This document shows positions 1 to 8,027 of a DNA stretch of 13,833 nt, in pieces. The stretch is taken from assembly GCA_018828205.1 (NCBI GenBank), contig JAHJWA010000151.1, positions 1-13,833 on the forward strand. The letters run 5' to 3'. How positions within the stretch are numbered: the stretch's first letter is position 1; every line of letters begins with the position of its first letter. The DNA comes from Alphaproteobacteria bacterium. GTDB lineage: Bacteria; Pseudomonadota; Alphaproteobacteria; Sphingomonadales; Sphingomonadaceae. A program made the translations under genes and the position numbers. The notes under the pieces are model-generated. The model was not told the DNA's origin and did not search any database. It was given only the letters and a program-made list of their open reading frames with translations.

Positions 1-1051
1 AGTCCATAAGCGGATAGACGCCATAGACCGCCCAGGTCTCCTGCATGTCGAGATCGAGCTCATCGTAGATCATCCGTTCGATGCCGGTCGAAAGATCCTT
101 GATCCACAATTGCGACTGGTCCTTGTCGCGGCGGACGAAGGACAGATATTTGCCATCGGGCGACGGCTGCGGACGGACCGATCCGCCATAGCCGGAGACG
201 GCGGTCGTCACTTCACCCGTGGCGATATCGTAGCGCTCGATCTCGAACAGGCTCTGGGTGGAATCCTGCGCATATTCGAACACCGCGCCTGGCGACACAT
301 TGCGGGTGTAGAAAATCGACCCACCGTCGGCGGAATAGACCGGTTCGCCCAGCTCCTTCTGCGCGATTTCATTTTCGCGCTCGACCAGCGCGACCCCGCC
401 GCCGCCCGATACGTGGTAGATCCAGACCTCGCCCGTCCCGGCGGACCGCTGCGTGGTGAAATGCTTCTTGGCCGCGATATAGCGCCCGTCGGGGCTCCAG
501 GTCGGCTGGTTGAGGAGGCGGAAGTCTTCCTTGGTGACCTGGCGCTTGTCCGAACCGTCGGCGTTCATCACCCAGATGTTATCGGCCCCGCCGCGGTCGG
601 AGGTAAAGGCGATGCGCTGCCCGCCGGGCGAAAAGCGCGGCTGGATTTCCCAGGCGAGCCCCTCCGCCACGCGGGTCGGCGTACCACCCGTGATCGGCAT
701 GGTGTAAATGTCGCCAAGCAGCGCAAAGGCCAGCATGCGGCCATCGGGCGACACGTCGACATCCATCCAGGTGCCTTCGTCGGTGCGGATCGGGACCTGA
801 CGCAGCGTCGCGCCGCGCGGCGCGGTGACATCCCAGGCTGCCTCTCCTGCGTCCATGCCCGGTTGCGCGACGGCGGGGGCGGCCTCGACCGCTTCGCCGG
901 TGCCTTCCTCGGGCAGCGCTTCGTCGGCTTGCGAGGCGTCGACCTCCTGCTCCTCCACCGGATTGGGCGAAGGCGGCGGGGCGTCGGATTGGGCGGCGGC
1001 AGCCTGCGCGAGGAACAGCGAGGCGAGGACGGATGCGACAGTGAATTTCAT
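1..1051 (-). CDS. TolB-like beta-propeller protein, probably the N-terminal half of a secreted amidohydrolase (partial)
   Basis: The reading frame starts at the ATG at 1051 and stays open for 350 codons to the left edge, so the 3' end is missing. Residues 1-20 form a signal peptide ending AQAAAA before Gln21, so the product is exported. A Pro/Glu/Ala-rich linker follows (about 22-70). From about residue 95 there are repeated PD40/TolB propeller blades with the SPDG-type signature: VSPDGRMLAF (100-109), FSPGGQRIAFTSDRGG (140-155), WSPDGRYIA (185-193), YSADGGSIFY (239-248) and PSPDGKYLSF (296-305). From memory of the family, this arrangement with the sequence QETWAVYGVYP near residue 337 matches sphingomonad and xanthomonad proteins that carry an amidohydrolase domain after the propeller. 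That domain lies outside the window, so the enzyme call is inference. An S9 or S41 peptidase fusion remains possible. GGGAG lies 9 bases before the ATG. It follows motB on the same strand after 107 bases and has no evident flagellar role. Confidence 0.72.
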   Translation of the reverse strand, partial: MKFTVASVLASLFLAQAAAAQSDAPPPSPNPVEEQEVDASQADEALPEEGTGEAVEAAPAVAQPGMDAGEAAWDVTAPRGATLRQVPIRTDEGTWMDVDVSPDGRMLAFALLGDIYTMPITGGTPTRVAEGLAWEIQPRFSPGGQRIAFTSDRGGADNIWVMNADGSDKRQVTKEDFRLLNQPTWSPDGRYIAAKKHFTTQRSAGTGEVWIYHVSGGGGVALVERENEIAQKELGEPVYSADGGSIFYTRNVSPGAVFEYAQDSTQSLFEIERYDIATGEVTTAVSGYGGSVRPQPSPDGKYLSFVRRDKDQSQLWIKDLSTGIERMIYDELDLDMQETWAVYGVYPLMD

Positions 1052-1058
1052 GGCTTGG

Positions 1059-1100
1059 CTCTCCCGGATTGGCGCCGGTTTAGGCGCAGATCCGGGAGAG
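1059..1100 (-). other. Long inverted repeat in the motB / propeller-gene gap, overlapping the propeller gene's ribosome binding site
   Basis: CTCTCCCGGAT at 1059-1069 is a perfect 11-base inverted match to ATCCGGGAGAG at 1090-1100. Inside the loop GCGCC (1072-1076) can pair with GGCGC (1083-1087), leaving a 6-base tip. In minus-strand RNA the 3' arm contains GGGAG, the only Shine-Dalgarno-like sequence of the gene starting at 1051, so the folded form would hide it. No T-run follows on the minus strand, so a classical intrinsic terminator for motB is not supported, although a terminator-like role cannot be excluded. Confidence 0.6.
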
Positions 1101-1158
1101 TCAAACCGCTGCATCATTTCGGTCTTCCCGCCAGTCAGAGGCGGTCGATGCGAGGCTC

Positions 1159-1983
1159 CTAATCGGCAAGCGTCAGCGAAATCCGGCGGTTGCGCGGATC
1201 GCTGGGATCCTTGCTGATCAGCGGCTCGGTGTCCGCGACGCCTTCGATCCGGCGGAAGCGCTCGATCGCGATTCCGTGCTGCATCAGCATCTGCCGCGTC
1301 GCCTCGGCACGCCCGGCGGAGAGCGACCAATTGTTCACCCGCTGCGGATCGCGCCAGCGCAGCGCATCGGTGTGCCCGCGCACGGTGATCTTGCTCGGCT
1401 CGGGACCGATCGAATTGGCGATGATCTGCAGCAGTTCGCGCGCGTCCGAGGTGAGCGCGGTCGTTCCCAGCGAGAACATCGAGAAATCGGCATCGTCGAC
1501 CAGATCGATGCGGATACCCTGGGTCGTATCGACCATCCGCACCTGACGCATCAACCGACGCAGCCGTTCCTCTTCGGCGATCCTGGTCTCCACCCGTTGC
1601 TGGATACGCTGGATCATCGCCACGCCTTCGCGCGGTCCGCCCGTCGCGTCGCGAGGTACGGTGAGCGTCTTGGTCCCGGTCTGACCCGCAGCATGGGGAT
1701 AGTCGTCGGCATCGACCAGCGATGAGCCCCCGAGCAGGCCATGCGCGCCGGCACTCTGCTCCTTGGTCTTGACCAGTGTCGGGGTGAAATAATCGGCCAG
1801 ACCCTTGCGCTGGTCCTCGGTGGTGGCCCCCAGCAGCCAGAGCAGCAGGAAGAAGGCCATCATGGCGGTGACGAAATCGGCATAGGCGACTTTCCAGGCG
1901 CCGCCATGGTGCCCCGCCTCGACGATGGTCACTTTCTTTACGATGATGGGAGCGGGGTCGTTGCGACCCGCCTTGGTGGCCAT
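1159..1983 (-). CDS. motB: Flagellar motor stator protein MotB
   Basis: The 274-residue product is the peptidoglycan-anchored half of the MotA4MotB2 proton-driven stator. The N-terminus reads WKVAYADFVTAMMAFFLLLW (30-49), the diagnostic MotB membrane span. Asp36 occupies the place of the essential proton-carrying Asp32 of E. coli MotB. Residues 53-75 fit the plug/linker region. The C-terminal OmpA-like domain shows GHTD (203-206) and NWSLSAGRA (218-226), the peptidoglycan-binding signature. The ATG lies one base after the motA stop and is preceded by GAGGA at 7 bases, so the two genes are translationally coupled. It is the last gene of the flgB-to-motB operon. Confidence 0.96.
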   Translation of the reverse strand: MATKAGRNDPAPIIVKKVTIVEAGHHGGAWKVAYADFVTAMMAFFLLLWLLGATTEDQRKGLADYFTPTLVKTKEQSAGAHGLLGGSSLVDADDYPHAAGQTGTKTLTVPRDATGGPREGVAMIQRIQQRVETRIAEEERLRRLMRQVRMVDTTQGIRIDLVDDADFSMFSLGTTALTSDARELLQIIANSIGPEPSKITVRGHTDALRWRDPQRVNNWSLSAGRAEATRQMLMQHGIAIERFRRIEGVADTEPLISKDPSDPRNRRISLTLAD

Positions 1984-1984
1984 G

Positions 1985-2848
1985 TCAGCGTCCTCGCAGA
2001 GCGTCGAGCAGCTCGGTCAGGCCCGGCCGCACGGAATGGCCGAGGCCCGATCTGGCCGATTCCACGACCAAGGGCTGGGGATGACCATAGAGCGAGGCGA
2101 TAATGACCTGCTTGACCGCATGGAAGATCATCTCGTCCTGTTCGAGCACCTGCTTGAGGCGCCCCGCGAGCGGTCCGACGATGCCATAGGCCAGCAGCAC
2201 GCCGAGGAAGGTGCCGACCAGTGCGGCGCCAATCATCTTGCCGAGGACTTCGGGGGGTTCGTTGATCGACCCCATCGTCTTGACCACGCCGAGCACCGCC
2301 GCAACGATCCCGAGGGCCGGCAAAGCGTCTGCAAGCGATTCCAGCGCGTGCTGGGGTTCGTGCAATTCGTGGAAATGCGTTTTCATCGCATTGTCCATCA
2401 CTTCCTCGACCGCGTGCGTTTCCAGCGTGCCCGAAGACACCACCAGCAGGGTCAGCGTGTCGCTGATCAGCGAGATCAGCGGCTTGTTGTCGAGCAGGCC
2501 CGGATAGGCGCCGAAGATGGTCGAATCGGCGGGATTTTCGAGATGGCTCTCGAGCGCGACGGGGCCGTCGTTCTTGAGCGTCTTCATCAGCTGGGTGGTC
2601 AGCGCGATCGCGTCGATGTGATCCTGCTTGGTGTGTTTGGGACCCTTGAATATCTTGCCGAAGGCCCGACCGATCGCCTTCAATCCATCCATCGAATTGC
2701 CGGCGACCATCGCGCCGATCGCCGCGCCGCCGATGATCAGCATCTCGAACGGCATCGCGGCCATGACTGGCCCGAGCGCACCGCCGCTGAGCGTGAAGCC
2801 GCCGAAAACCATAACGAGCAGAACGATGATACCGATGATCGCGAACAT
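1985..2848 (-). CDS. motA: Flagellar motor stator protein MotA
   Basis: The 287-residue inner-membrane protein is the ion-channel and torque-generating half of the stator. Two membrane spans lie near the N-terminus (about 2-22 and 33-52), followed by a large cytoplasmic loop and two more spans (about 172-192 and 205-225). The sequence ADALPALGIVAAVLGVV (173-189) is almost the canonical third span, with Pro177 matching E. coli Pro173. Pro226 in YGIVGPLAGRL matches Pro222. Of the loop residues that contact FliG in E. coli, Glu98 is kept as Glu100, but Arg90 appears to be replaced by Lys92 (charge conserved, alignment by eye). GGAG lies 10 bases before the ATG. Only 28 bases separate it from flgL, with no promoter seen, so it is probably the tail of the flg operon. 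Confidence 0.96.
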   Translation of the reverse strand: MFAIIGIIVLLVMVFGGFTLSGGALGPVMAAMPFEMLIIGGAAIGAMVAGNSMDGLKAIGRAFGKIFKGPKHTKQDHIDAIALTTQLMKTLKNDGPVALESHLENPADSTIFGAYPGLLDNKPLISLISDTLTLLVVSSGTLETHAVEEVMDNAMKTHFHELHEPQHALESLADALPALGIVAAVLGVVKTMGSINEPPEVLGKMIGAALVGTFLGVLLAYGIVGPLAGRLKQVLEQDEMIFHAVKQVIIASLYGHPQPLVVESARSGLGHSVRPGLTELLDALRGR

Positions 2849-2876
2849 TGAATGATTACTCCGGCTGATTGCGCGA

Positions 2877-3788
2877 TCAGCGCAACATCGAGAACAGGGA
2901 AAGGTTGGAAAGCTTCACGAAGCTGGCCTGCGTCGCCTCGAGCACAGTGAGGGTCTCTTGGAGGCGGCTAATGGTCACCGCGATGTCCGCGCCGCCCACG
3001 TTGGCGCGCTCGTCGGCGACGCGCTCGGCGTTGTTCTCGCGCCGCTCGGTCATCAGATCGACCCAGTTGAGCCGGGCACCGATGACGGTCTGCGCGGTGC
3101 TGACCTTCTCCAGGCCGACATCGAGCGATGCCAGCGCGCCGGAACTCGCCTCCCGAGCCGCATCCCCGCCGGCGGTGAGTGCGGCGGCGAGATTGCCGAG
3201 CACCACGAACATGTCGGTCGGGTTGCCTGCTATTTCGAAGTTGAAGACTTCGGGTCCGGTCAACCCGGGGACCACCGATTGACCCTCGCCGATCTCGAAC
3301 GAATCCAGTTCCGTCGTGCCGACAAACCGCGCGACCCCTGCGTCATCCGTATAGGCCGCGCCGGTCGCCTGGCCGCCGAGCAGCGCATGCCCCGCCAGAT
3401 TGCGGCTGTTCGCCAGCGAGAGCAGGCTTTCGCGCAGCCCCTTCATCTCGATGCCGATCGCCGCGCGCTGCTCGTCGGTGAGCGTCGCAGCGGCTCCCTG
3501 GACCGCGAGTTCGCGGGCGCGGATCACCAGATCGGCGATTGATTCCAGCGACTGGTCGGCCAGTTTGAGATCCGCTTCGGCGAGCTGCGAATTGCGGGTG
3601 TCGACCGTGGCCATGCGTTCGCTGCGTGCCAGCATCCGCAGCCGCGCGGCCGCGACCGGGTCGTCGGACGAACGCTCGATCCGGTCGCCGGTGCCGATCT
3701 GCTGTTGCAGCGTTTCCGCTCGCGCACGCAGAACGCTGATTTGCTGCGTGCTGCGCTCGAAAAATGCACCCGTGCTCAGATTGATCAT
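2877..3788 (-). CDS. flgL: Flagellar hook-filament junction protein FlgL (HAP3)
   Basis: At 303 residues the product is close to the usual FlgL size. Near the N-terminus it has the flagellin-like heptad region with RIERSSDDPVAAARL (about residues 36-50), the typical FlgL SSDDP motif. The C-terminus ends in an amphipathic helix with LQETLTVLEATQASFVKLSNLSLFSMLR-type periodicity, which packs with the N-terminal helix in the D0/D1 domain. The protein forms the layer between FlgK and flagellin and is exported through the flagellar type III channel without a cleaved signal. Its ATG overlaps the flgK stop by four bases (ATGA). FlgN, encoded at 12810, is the expected export chaperone for FlgK and FlgL. 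Confidence 0.92.
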   Translation of the reverse strand: MINLSTGAFFERSTQQISVLRARAETLQQQIGTGDRIERSSDDPVAAARLRMLARSERMATVDTRNSQLAEADLKLADQSLESIADLVIRARELAVQGAAATLTDEQRAAIGIEMKGLRESLLSLANSRNLAGHALLGGQATGAAYTDDAGVARFVGTTELDSFEIGEGQSVVPGLTGPEVFNFEIAGNPTDMFVVLGNLAAALTAGGDAAREASSGALASLDVGLEKVSTAQTVIGARLNWVDLMTERRENNAERVADERANVGGADIAVTISRLQETLTVLEATQASFVKLSNLSLFSMLR

Positions 3789-5125
3789 CGCCCGATCCCC
3801 AAAAGAGTATCGAAAATATCGCTCGCCGCCTGCATCGCGCGGCCCGAAGCCTGGAACGCCTGCTGAAAGCGGATCAGATTGGTAGCCTCGGTGTCGAGAT
3901 TGACGCTCGACTGCTGCTCGAGCGAGATGCGCGCCGAAGACGCAATCGTTTCGAGCGCGCTTTGCGTCACGTTGCGCCCCGCCACGCTGCTCGACACATC
4001 GAACAGCAGGCTGCTCAGCTTCTGCGCGGGGTTCTCGGTCGCGAGCGCTGCGCGCAGATTGGCGAGGTTGGTCGCGTCGCGGCTGCCCGTGCCGGCGCCT
4101 GCGGGCGCGGTGGCGATGCCCTCCCCGCTGGCCAGCGCCACCTTGAGTGTGGCTGCGGTGGTGCCTTCGAACAGCGGGGCACCGGGTGATCCGTTGTTGC
4201 CGACACCCGCAGCCTGCGCGGCGTTGACCGTATCCGCGAGGCCCTTTGCCAGCGTATCGAGCCGCTCGCGCATGGTTGCCAGCGCGGTCAGCGCGAGCCC
4301 GGCACCGGCCAGGCTGCCCGATCCCGGATTGGTCGCCTGACCGTCGACGGCGAAGGTCAAGGTGCCATCGCCGCCCTGTATCGAAGACAGCACGCTCGAA
4401 GCGCCGCCATCCACGAAGCTGCGCGCCGGGGTCGAACCCAGCGAGACGGCGACCGTTCCATCGCTGGCGAAGGAAGCGTTGACCGAACTGAATCCTGCCA
4501 GCCGCTCGAGCAACTGGTCACGCTGATCGAGCAGCGCGGCGCGATCGCTGCTGCCGCTTCCGGCACGGGTCAGGCGCAGGTTCACCCGCGCGAGCTCGCC
4601 GCCGATGATATTGGCTTCCTCGACCTGCGCGTTGGCATCAAAGCGCAGGCCATCGCCCGCGGAATCGAGCCCCGCCGCGGTGATCTGGAACTTGCTCGCC
4701 ATGGTCTGCGCTTCCGCGAGCACCGCCGCGCGCCGCGAGGGATCGGAGGGGTCACCCGCAAGCTGCTGCAGCGAGGCTTCGAACTCGACGATCGAGGTGA
4801 ATATCCCCGACTGCTCGAGCGCGCTTTCGATGTTGCGCAGGCCCGACAGTTCGGTGTTGGCACGCTGGAGATCGCCATCGGTCCGGCGCACTTCGCCTTG
4901 AAGGAAGGGGTCTGCGTTGCGCTTGATCTCGGCGATCCGCGCGCCCGAGAGCGAAATGTCGGCGTTGCGCCCCGCGCCACCCGCGGCGGAAACCTCCTCG
5001 ATCCGCAGGCTGCGCCGGACGTAGCCGTCGCTCGATGCATTGGCGATGTTCTGCGCGGTGACGTCGAGCGCCCCGCGCGCCGCGCGCGCGCCGCTGGCGG
5101 CAATCGAGAGGAGATCGGAGGCCAT
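3785..5125 (-). CDS. flgK: Flagellar hook-associated protein FlgK (HAP1)
   Basis: The 446-residue product starts with the rod/hook/HAP N-terminal signature: LSIAASGARAARGALDVTAQ (6-25) followed by NIANASSDGYVRR. It ends with the matching C-terminal helix, in which NLDTEATNLIRFQQAFQASG (408-427) is typical of FlgK and shared with FlgE/G. The middle is Ala/Gly/Ser-rich and variable. It is about 100 residues shorter than E. coli FlgK (547), mostly in the central domains, which is common for the family. It is exported through the flagellar type III apparatus and caps the hook. The ATG overlaps the flgJ stop by one base (TGATG). Confidence 0.93.
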   Translation of the reverse strand: MASDLLSIAASGARAARGALDVTAQNIANASSDGYVRRSLRIEEVSAAGGAGRNADISLSGARIAEIKRNADPFLQGEVRRTDGDLQRANTELSGLRNIESALEQSGIFTSIVEFEASLQQLAGDPSDPSRRAAVLAEAQTMASKFQITAAGLDSAGDGLRFDANAQVEEANIIGGELARVNLRLTRAGSGSSDRAALLDQRDQLLERLAGFSSVNASFASDGTVAVSLGSTPARSFVDGGASSVLSSIQGGDGTLTFAVDGQATNPGSGSLAGAGLALTALATMRERLDTLAKGLADTVNAAQAAGVGNNGSPGAPLFEGTTAATLKVALASGEGIATAPAGAGTGSRDATNLANLRAALATENPAQKLSSLLFDVSSSVAGRNVTQSALETIASSARISLEQQSSVNLDTEATNLIRFQQAFQASGRAMQAASDIFDTLLGIGR

Positions 5126-5445
5126 CAGTCGCTACCCTGCGGGAGAAAGCGTTCAAGCTGCCGCTCGATCGCGGCAGCGAAGCCGAACTGGCCCGATTGC
5201 GCAGTCAGCTCGGCGAAACGCGCGTCGCGCATCTCGTGGAAGGTCTTGTCGCTCTCGCCGCCGAACAGATCATTGCCGCCAAAATCGACATTGCGCGCGC
5301 TTGCCAGCATCTGCCGCAGCAGGATCGCCTCGAACTGCTGTGCGGTTTCGCGCAGCTCGGTGCGGGCCGGGTCGGCTTCGCTCTTCGCCTTGATGGGCAC
5401 TTGCGGCGCCTGGGGGCCGCCGATATGGATTGCCGGGGCCGTCAT
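5125..5445 (-). CDS. flgJ: Rod-cap protein FlgJ, single-domain form
   Basis: At 106 residues the product corresponds only to the N-terminal rod-binding/cap domain of enterobacterial FlgJ (313 residues). The core TAQQFEAILLRQMLASARN (34-52), then a Gly/Phe-rich turn and FHEMRDARFAELTAQSGQFG, matches the Rod-binding family in order and spacing. The muramidase half of the E. coli protein is absent. A separate transglycosylase at 13225 may supply it. Its ATG overlaps the flgI stop by four bases (ATGA) and its stop overlaps the flgK start. Confidence 0.9.
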   Translation of the reverse strand: MTAPAIHIGGPQAPQVPIKAKSEADPARTELRETAQQFEAILLRQMLASARNVDFGGNDLFGGESDKTFHEMRDARFAELTAQSGQFGFAAAIERQLERFLPQGSD

Positions 5446-6539
5446 ATGATCTCCAGTTCCGCGTTGAGCGAACCCGCCTGCTTGAGCGCTTCGAGGATCG
5501 CGACCAGATCGGCCGGGCTGGCGCCGAGCGCGTTCAGCGCGTCGACCACTTCGGCGAGCGATGCCGCCGGTCCGACCTGCGTGACGACATTGTCGGTCTG
5601 CGTGACCGAAATCTCGGTATCCTGTTCGACCGCAGTGCGACCGTTGGCGAACGGCTCGGGCTGGACCACCAGCGGGTCTTCGTCGATCCGCACGACCAGG
5701 CTGCCGTGACTGATCGCCGCCGGAGAGAGGCGCACCGCGCTGGAGATCACGATCGTGCCGGTGCGGCTGTTGACCACGACCTTGGCCGCGCGCTCCGCCG
5801 GCTGGATATCTAGCATCTCGATCTGGGCCATGATCTCGGCGCGCGAATTGGCGCCGGGGGGCAGGAACAGCGCGAGAGTCACGCCGTCCTCGATCTGGGC
5901 CATCCCCGGATAGGCCGAGTTGATGGCGTCGCGCACGCGCGAGATGGTGAGGAAGTCCGCTTGATAGAGGTTCCAGCGCAGGATTTCGGAAAAGTCGAAA
6001 TTGCTCGTCACCGCCTGTTCGACGGTGGCGCCGTCGGCGATCCGGCCCACCGTGGGGACATTGACGGTCAGCTTGGAGCCGTCCCTGCCCGACACGCCGA
6101 GCCCGCCCACGGCGAGATTGCCTTGCGCCATCGCGTAGATCTGTCCGTCGGCACCATAGAGCGGGGTGAGCACCAGCGCGCCGCCGCGCAGCGACTTGGC
6201 CTTGCCCATGGTCGACACGGTAACCGGAATGCGCTGGCCAGGCTTGGCGAAGGCGGGCAGTTCGGCCGTGATGATCACCGCCGCAGCATTCTTGAGCGCA
6301 GGATTGACCCCCGGTGCCAACTGGAGACCGAGCCGCCCCGAAACGCCGCGCATGGCCTGCGTCAGATAGGCGAAATTATCGTCACCCGATCCGTCGAGGC
6401 CGACGACGATTCCGTAGCCGGTCAGCTGGTTGGAGCGCACCGACTGGAACTGGCCGAGATCGCGGACCCGCTCGGCGGCGGCCGGAACCGGCAGCAGCGC
6501 GAGGAGCGCGGCGAAGAGAAGAGCGAAGCGGCGGATCAT
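5442..6539 (-). CDS. flgI: Flagellar P-ring protein FlgI
   Basis: The 365-residue product is the subunit of the periplasmic P ring around the rod. The start is placed at the ATG at 6539 because it gives a clean Sec signal peptide, MIRRF then a Leu/Ala core ending PAAA before ERVRDLG, and AAGGAA lies 8 bases upstream. The frame is open upstream to 6647, but that extension would bury the signal peptide. The mature N-terminus RVRDLGQFQSVRSNQLTGYG and the following GIVVGLDGSGD are hallmark FlgI sequence. The repeated AAKVVVNSRTGTIVISSAVRL block sits in the C-terminal half. It begins 13 bases after the flgH stop. Assembly needs the FlgA chaperone encoded at 11936. Confidence 0.95.
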   Translation of the reverse strand: MIRRFALLFAALLALLPVPAAAERVRDLGQFQSVRSNQLTGYGIVVGLDGSGDDNFAYLTQAMRGVSGRLGLQLAPGVNPALKNAAAVIITAELPAFAKPGQRIPVTVSTMGKAKSLRGGALVLTPLYGADGQIYAMAQGNLAVGGLGVSGRDGSKLTVNVPTVGRIADGATVEQAVTSNFDFSEILRWNLYQADFLTISRVRDAINSAYPGMAQIEDGVTLALFLPPGANSRAEIMAQIEMLDIQPAERAAKVVVNSRTGTIVISSAVRLSPAAISHGSLVVRIDEDPLVVQPEPFANGRTAVEQDTEISVTQTDNVVTQVGPAASLAEVVDALNALGASPADLVAILEALKQAGSLNAELEII

Positions 6540-6552
6540 GACGGGCATTCCT

Positions 6553-7215
6553 TTAGAAAGGCGAGATCGCGCCGAAGAAGCGCGACAGCCAGCCTTCGCG
6601 GCTCGCACGCTGGACCGAACCCGCTCCGGAGTAGGAGAAGCGCGCATCGGCTACGCGGATCGACAAGATACGATTGTCCTGATCGATATCCGCGAGCCGG
6701 ATGATACCCGCGAGCTGGACCCACTCTTCGCCTTGGCTCAGCTCCATGAGTTTTTCCCCGCGTATCAGGGCCGTGCCATTGGGCCGGACCTCGGCGATGG
6801 TGACGGTGAGGTCGGCCCGGATCGAGCTCGCCTGCGATGCATTGCCCGAACCATTGAACGACCCCCCGCCCGAGGCATTAAGGTCGGCCTCGTCGATTCC
6901 GACGAAGCGCGGCAGCGACAATCCGAGGTTGCCCTCGCGATCGGTCGACCCGCTGGTCGACTTGGAAGTCTGCGTCCGTTCGACCAGTACCACCGTCACC
7001 AGGTCGCCGACCTGCGACGCGCGATTGCCGTTGTAGAGCGGCGCGTAGCCCTGGTTGACGCGGAAGATCGCACCATCGCCGGCCTGCGGCTGGCTGGCGA
7101 TGGGCGGCGGCGGCAGCGCGGCGGCAAAGCCGGCGGGCCGGGTCGCGCCACTGCCGCAGGCGGCGCTGAGCAGCGCGAGCGGAACGACGATTGCGAGGGA
7201 TTTCATCGGTGCCAT
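6553..7215 (-). CDS. flgH: Flagellar L-ring lipoprotein FlgH
   Basis: The 220-residue product forms the outer-membrane L ring. The chosen ATG at 7215 lies two bases after the flgG stop (TGATCATG), which suggests coupling by reinitiation, since no clear Shine-Dalgarno is visible. A second ATG three codons on (7206) is also possible. The N-terminus is a lipoprotein signal peptide with LLSAAC, making Cys20 the lipidated residue. It is a slightly unorthodox lipobox with Ser at -3. Family sequence includes GDLVTVVLVERTQTSKSTSG, the SLP...GSFNGSGNASQASS segment, and VRPNGTALIRGEKLMELSQGEEWVQLAGIIR, all typical of FlgH. An in-frame upstream extension to 7299 overlaps flgG and is rejected. Confidence 0.94.
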   Translation of the reverse strand: MAPMKSLAIVVPLALLSAACGSGATRPAGFAAALPPPPIASQPQAGDGAIFRVNQGYAPLYNGNRASQVGDLVTVVLVERTQTSKSTSGSTDREGNLGLSLPRFVGIDEADLNASGGGSFNGSGNASQASSIRADLTVTIAEVRPNGTALIRGEKLMELSQGEEWVQLAGIIRLADIDQDNRILSIRVADARFSYSGAGSVQRASREGWLSRFFGAISPF

Positions 7216-7217
7216 GA

Positions 7218-8006
7218 TCACAGCGTCTGGTTGGCGTTGCGGAGCATTTCGTCGACGGCGGAAACCATCTTCGAGCTGATCTCGTAGGCACGCTGGCATT
7301 CGATCATCTCGACCAATTCCTCGACGATGTTGACGTTGGAGGATTCCAGCATTCCCTGGCGGATGTTGCCGCGGCCGTTCTCGCCGCCGGGCGCCAGTTC
7401 GGCCGCACCGCTGGCGGCGGTCTCGACCAGGAAGTTGTCGCCGATCGCCTGCAGGCCGGCAGGGTTGGTGAAGCGCGCGATTTGGATCTGGCCCAGTTCG
7501 GCCGGCTCGGCCTCACCCGCGAGCGTAGCCGACACGGTGCCGTCGGGTGAGACCGCGATCGAGGTGACGCCTTCGGGCACGGTGATCGCCGGCTGCACCG
7601 CGAAGCCCTGCTGGGTGACCAGTTGGCCCTCGGCGGAAACGGTGAAATTGCCCGCCCGGGTATAGGCGGTGCGGCCGCCGGGCATCTCGATCTGGAAATA
7701 GCCGTCGCCATCGAGCGCCATGTCGAAGCCGTTGCCGGTGGTCGCGAGCGCGCCTTGGGTCATGATCTGGCTGGTCGACTGGATCGCCACGCCGGTGCCC
7801 AGATTGAGCCCGGTCGCATAGGCGGTCTCGCCCGAGGAGCGCTGGCCCGCGACCCGCGCGTCCTGATAGGCGAGCGTCGCGAAATTGGCGCGGTCGCGCT
7901 TGAAGCCGGTGGTTCCGACGTTGGCGAGGTTGTTCGCGATGACCCGCATCCGCGCGTCCTGCGCCTCGAGTCCGGTCCGTGCGACCTGGAGAGCTGAAGT
8001 GGGCAT
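7218..8006 (-). CDS. flgG: Distal rod protein FlgG
   Basis: The 262-residue product is the standard FlgG length. The N-terminal rod signature reads ARTGLEAQDARMRVIANNLA (9-28) then NVGTTGFKRDRANF. It carries the extended segment YQDARVAGQRSSG (about 47-59) that distinguishes FlgG from the hook protein FlgE. The C-terminus SSNVNIVEELVEMIECQRAY followed by an alpha-helical tail matches the shared D0 domain. The distal rod passes through the P and L rings encoded just downstream. AAGGGA lies 8 bases before the ATG, and 21 bases separate it from flgF. Confidence 0.96.
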   Translation of the reverse strand: MPTSALQVARTGLEAQDARMRVIANNLANVGTTGFKRDRANFATLAYQDARVAGQRSSGETAYATGLNLGTGVAIQSTSQIMTQGALATTGNGFDMALDGDGYFQIEMPGGRTAYTRAGNFTVSAEGQLVTQQGFAVQPAITVPEGVTSIAVSPDGTVSATLAGEAEPAELGQIQIARFTNPAGLQAIGDNFLVETAASGAAELAPGGENGRGNIRQGMLESSNVNIVEELVEMIECQRAYEISSKMVSAVDEMLRNANQTL

Positions 8007-8027
8007 GTGCTGGATCCCTTTCGTGGA

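Noticed and set aside
110..1162. 350-codon plus-strand frame at the left edge
   Set aside because: The minus strand carries a signal peptide and repeated propeller blades over the same bases, so the plus frame is a shadow.
1925..2851. Long plus-strand open frame opposite motA (308 codons)
   Set aside because: It is antisense to an unmistakable motA, is rich in Arg/His/Asp/Gln as expected for a GC-rich shadow frame, and resembles no protein I recognise.
4301..4314. GG-N10-GC matches inside flgK (also at 4562-4575)
   Set aside because: They are on the strand opposite to the genes, lack the TTGC half of the -12 box, and such matches are expected by chance in GC-rich sequence.
6540..6647. In-frame N-terminal extension of flgI
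   Set aside because: It would place 36 Arg/Ser-rich residues before a clean signal peptide and overlap flgH. The ATG at 6539 has a proper ribosome site.
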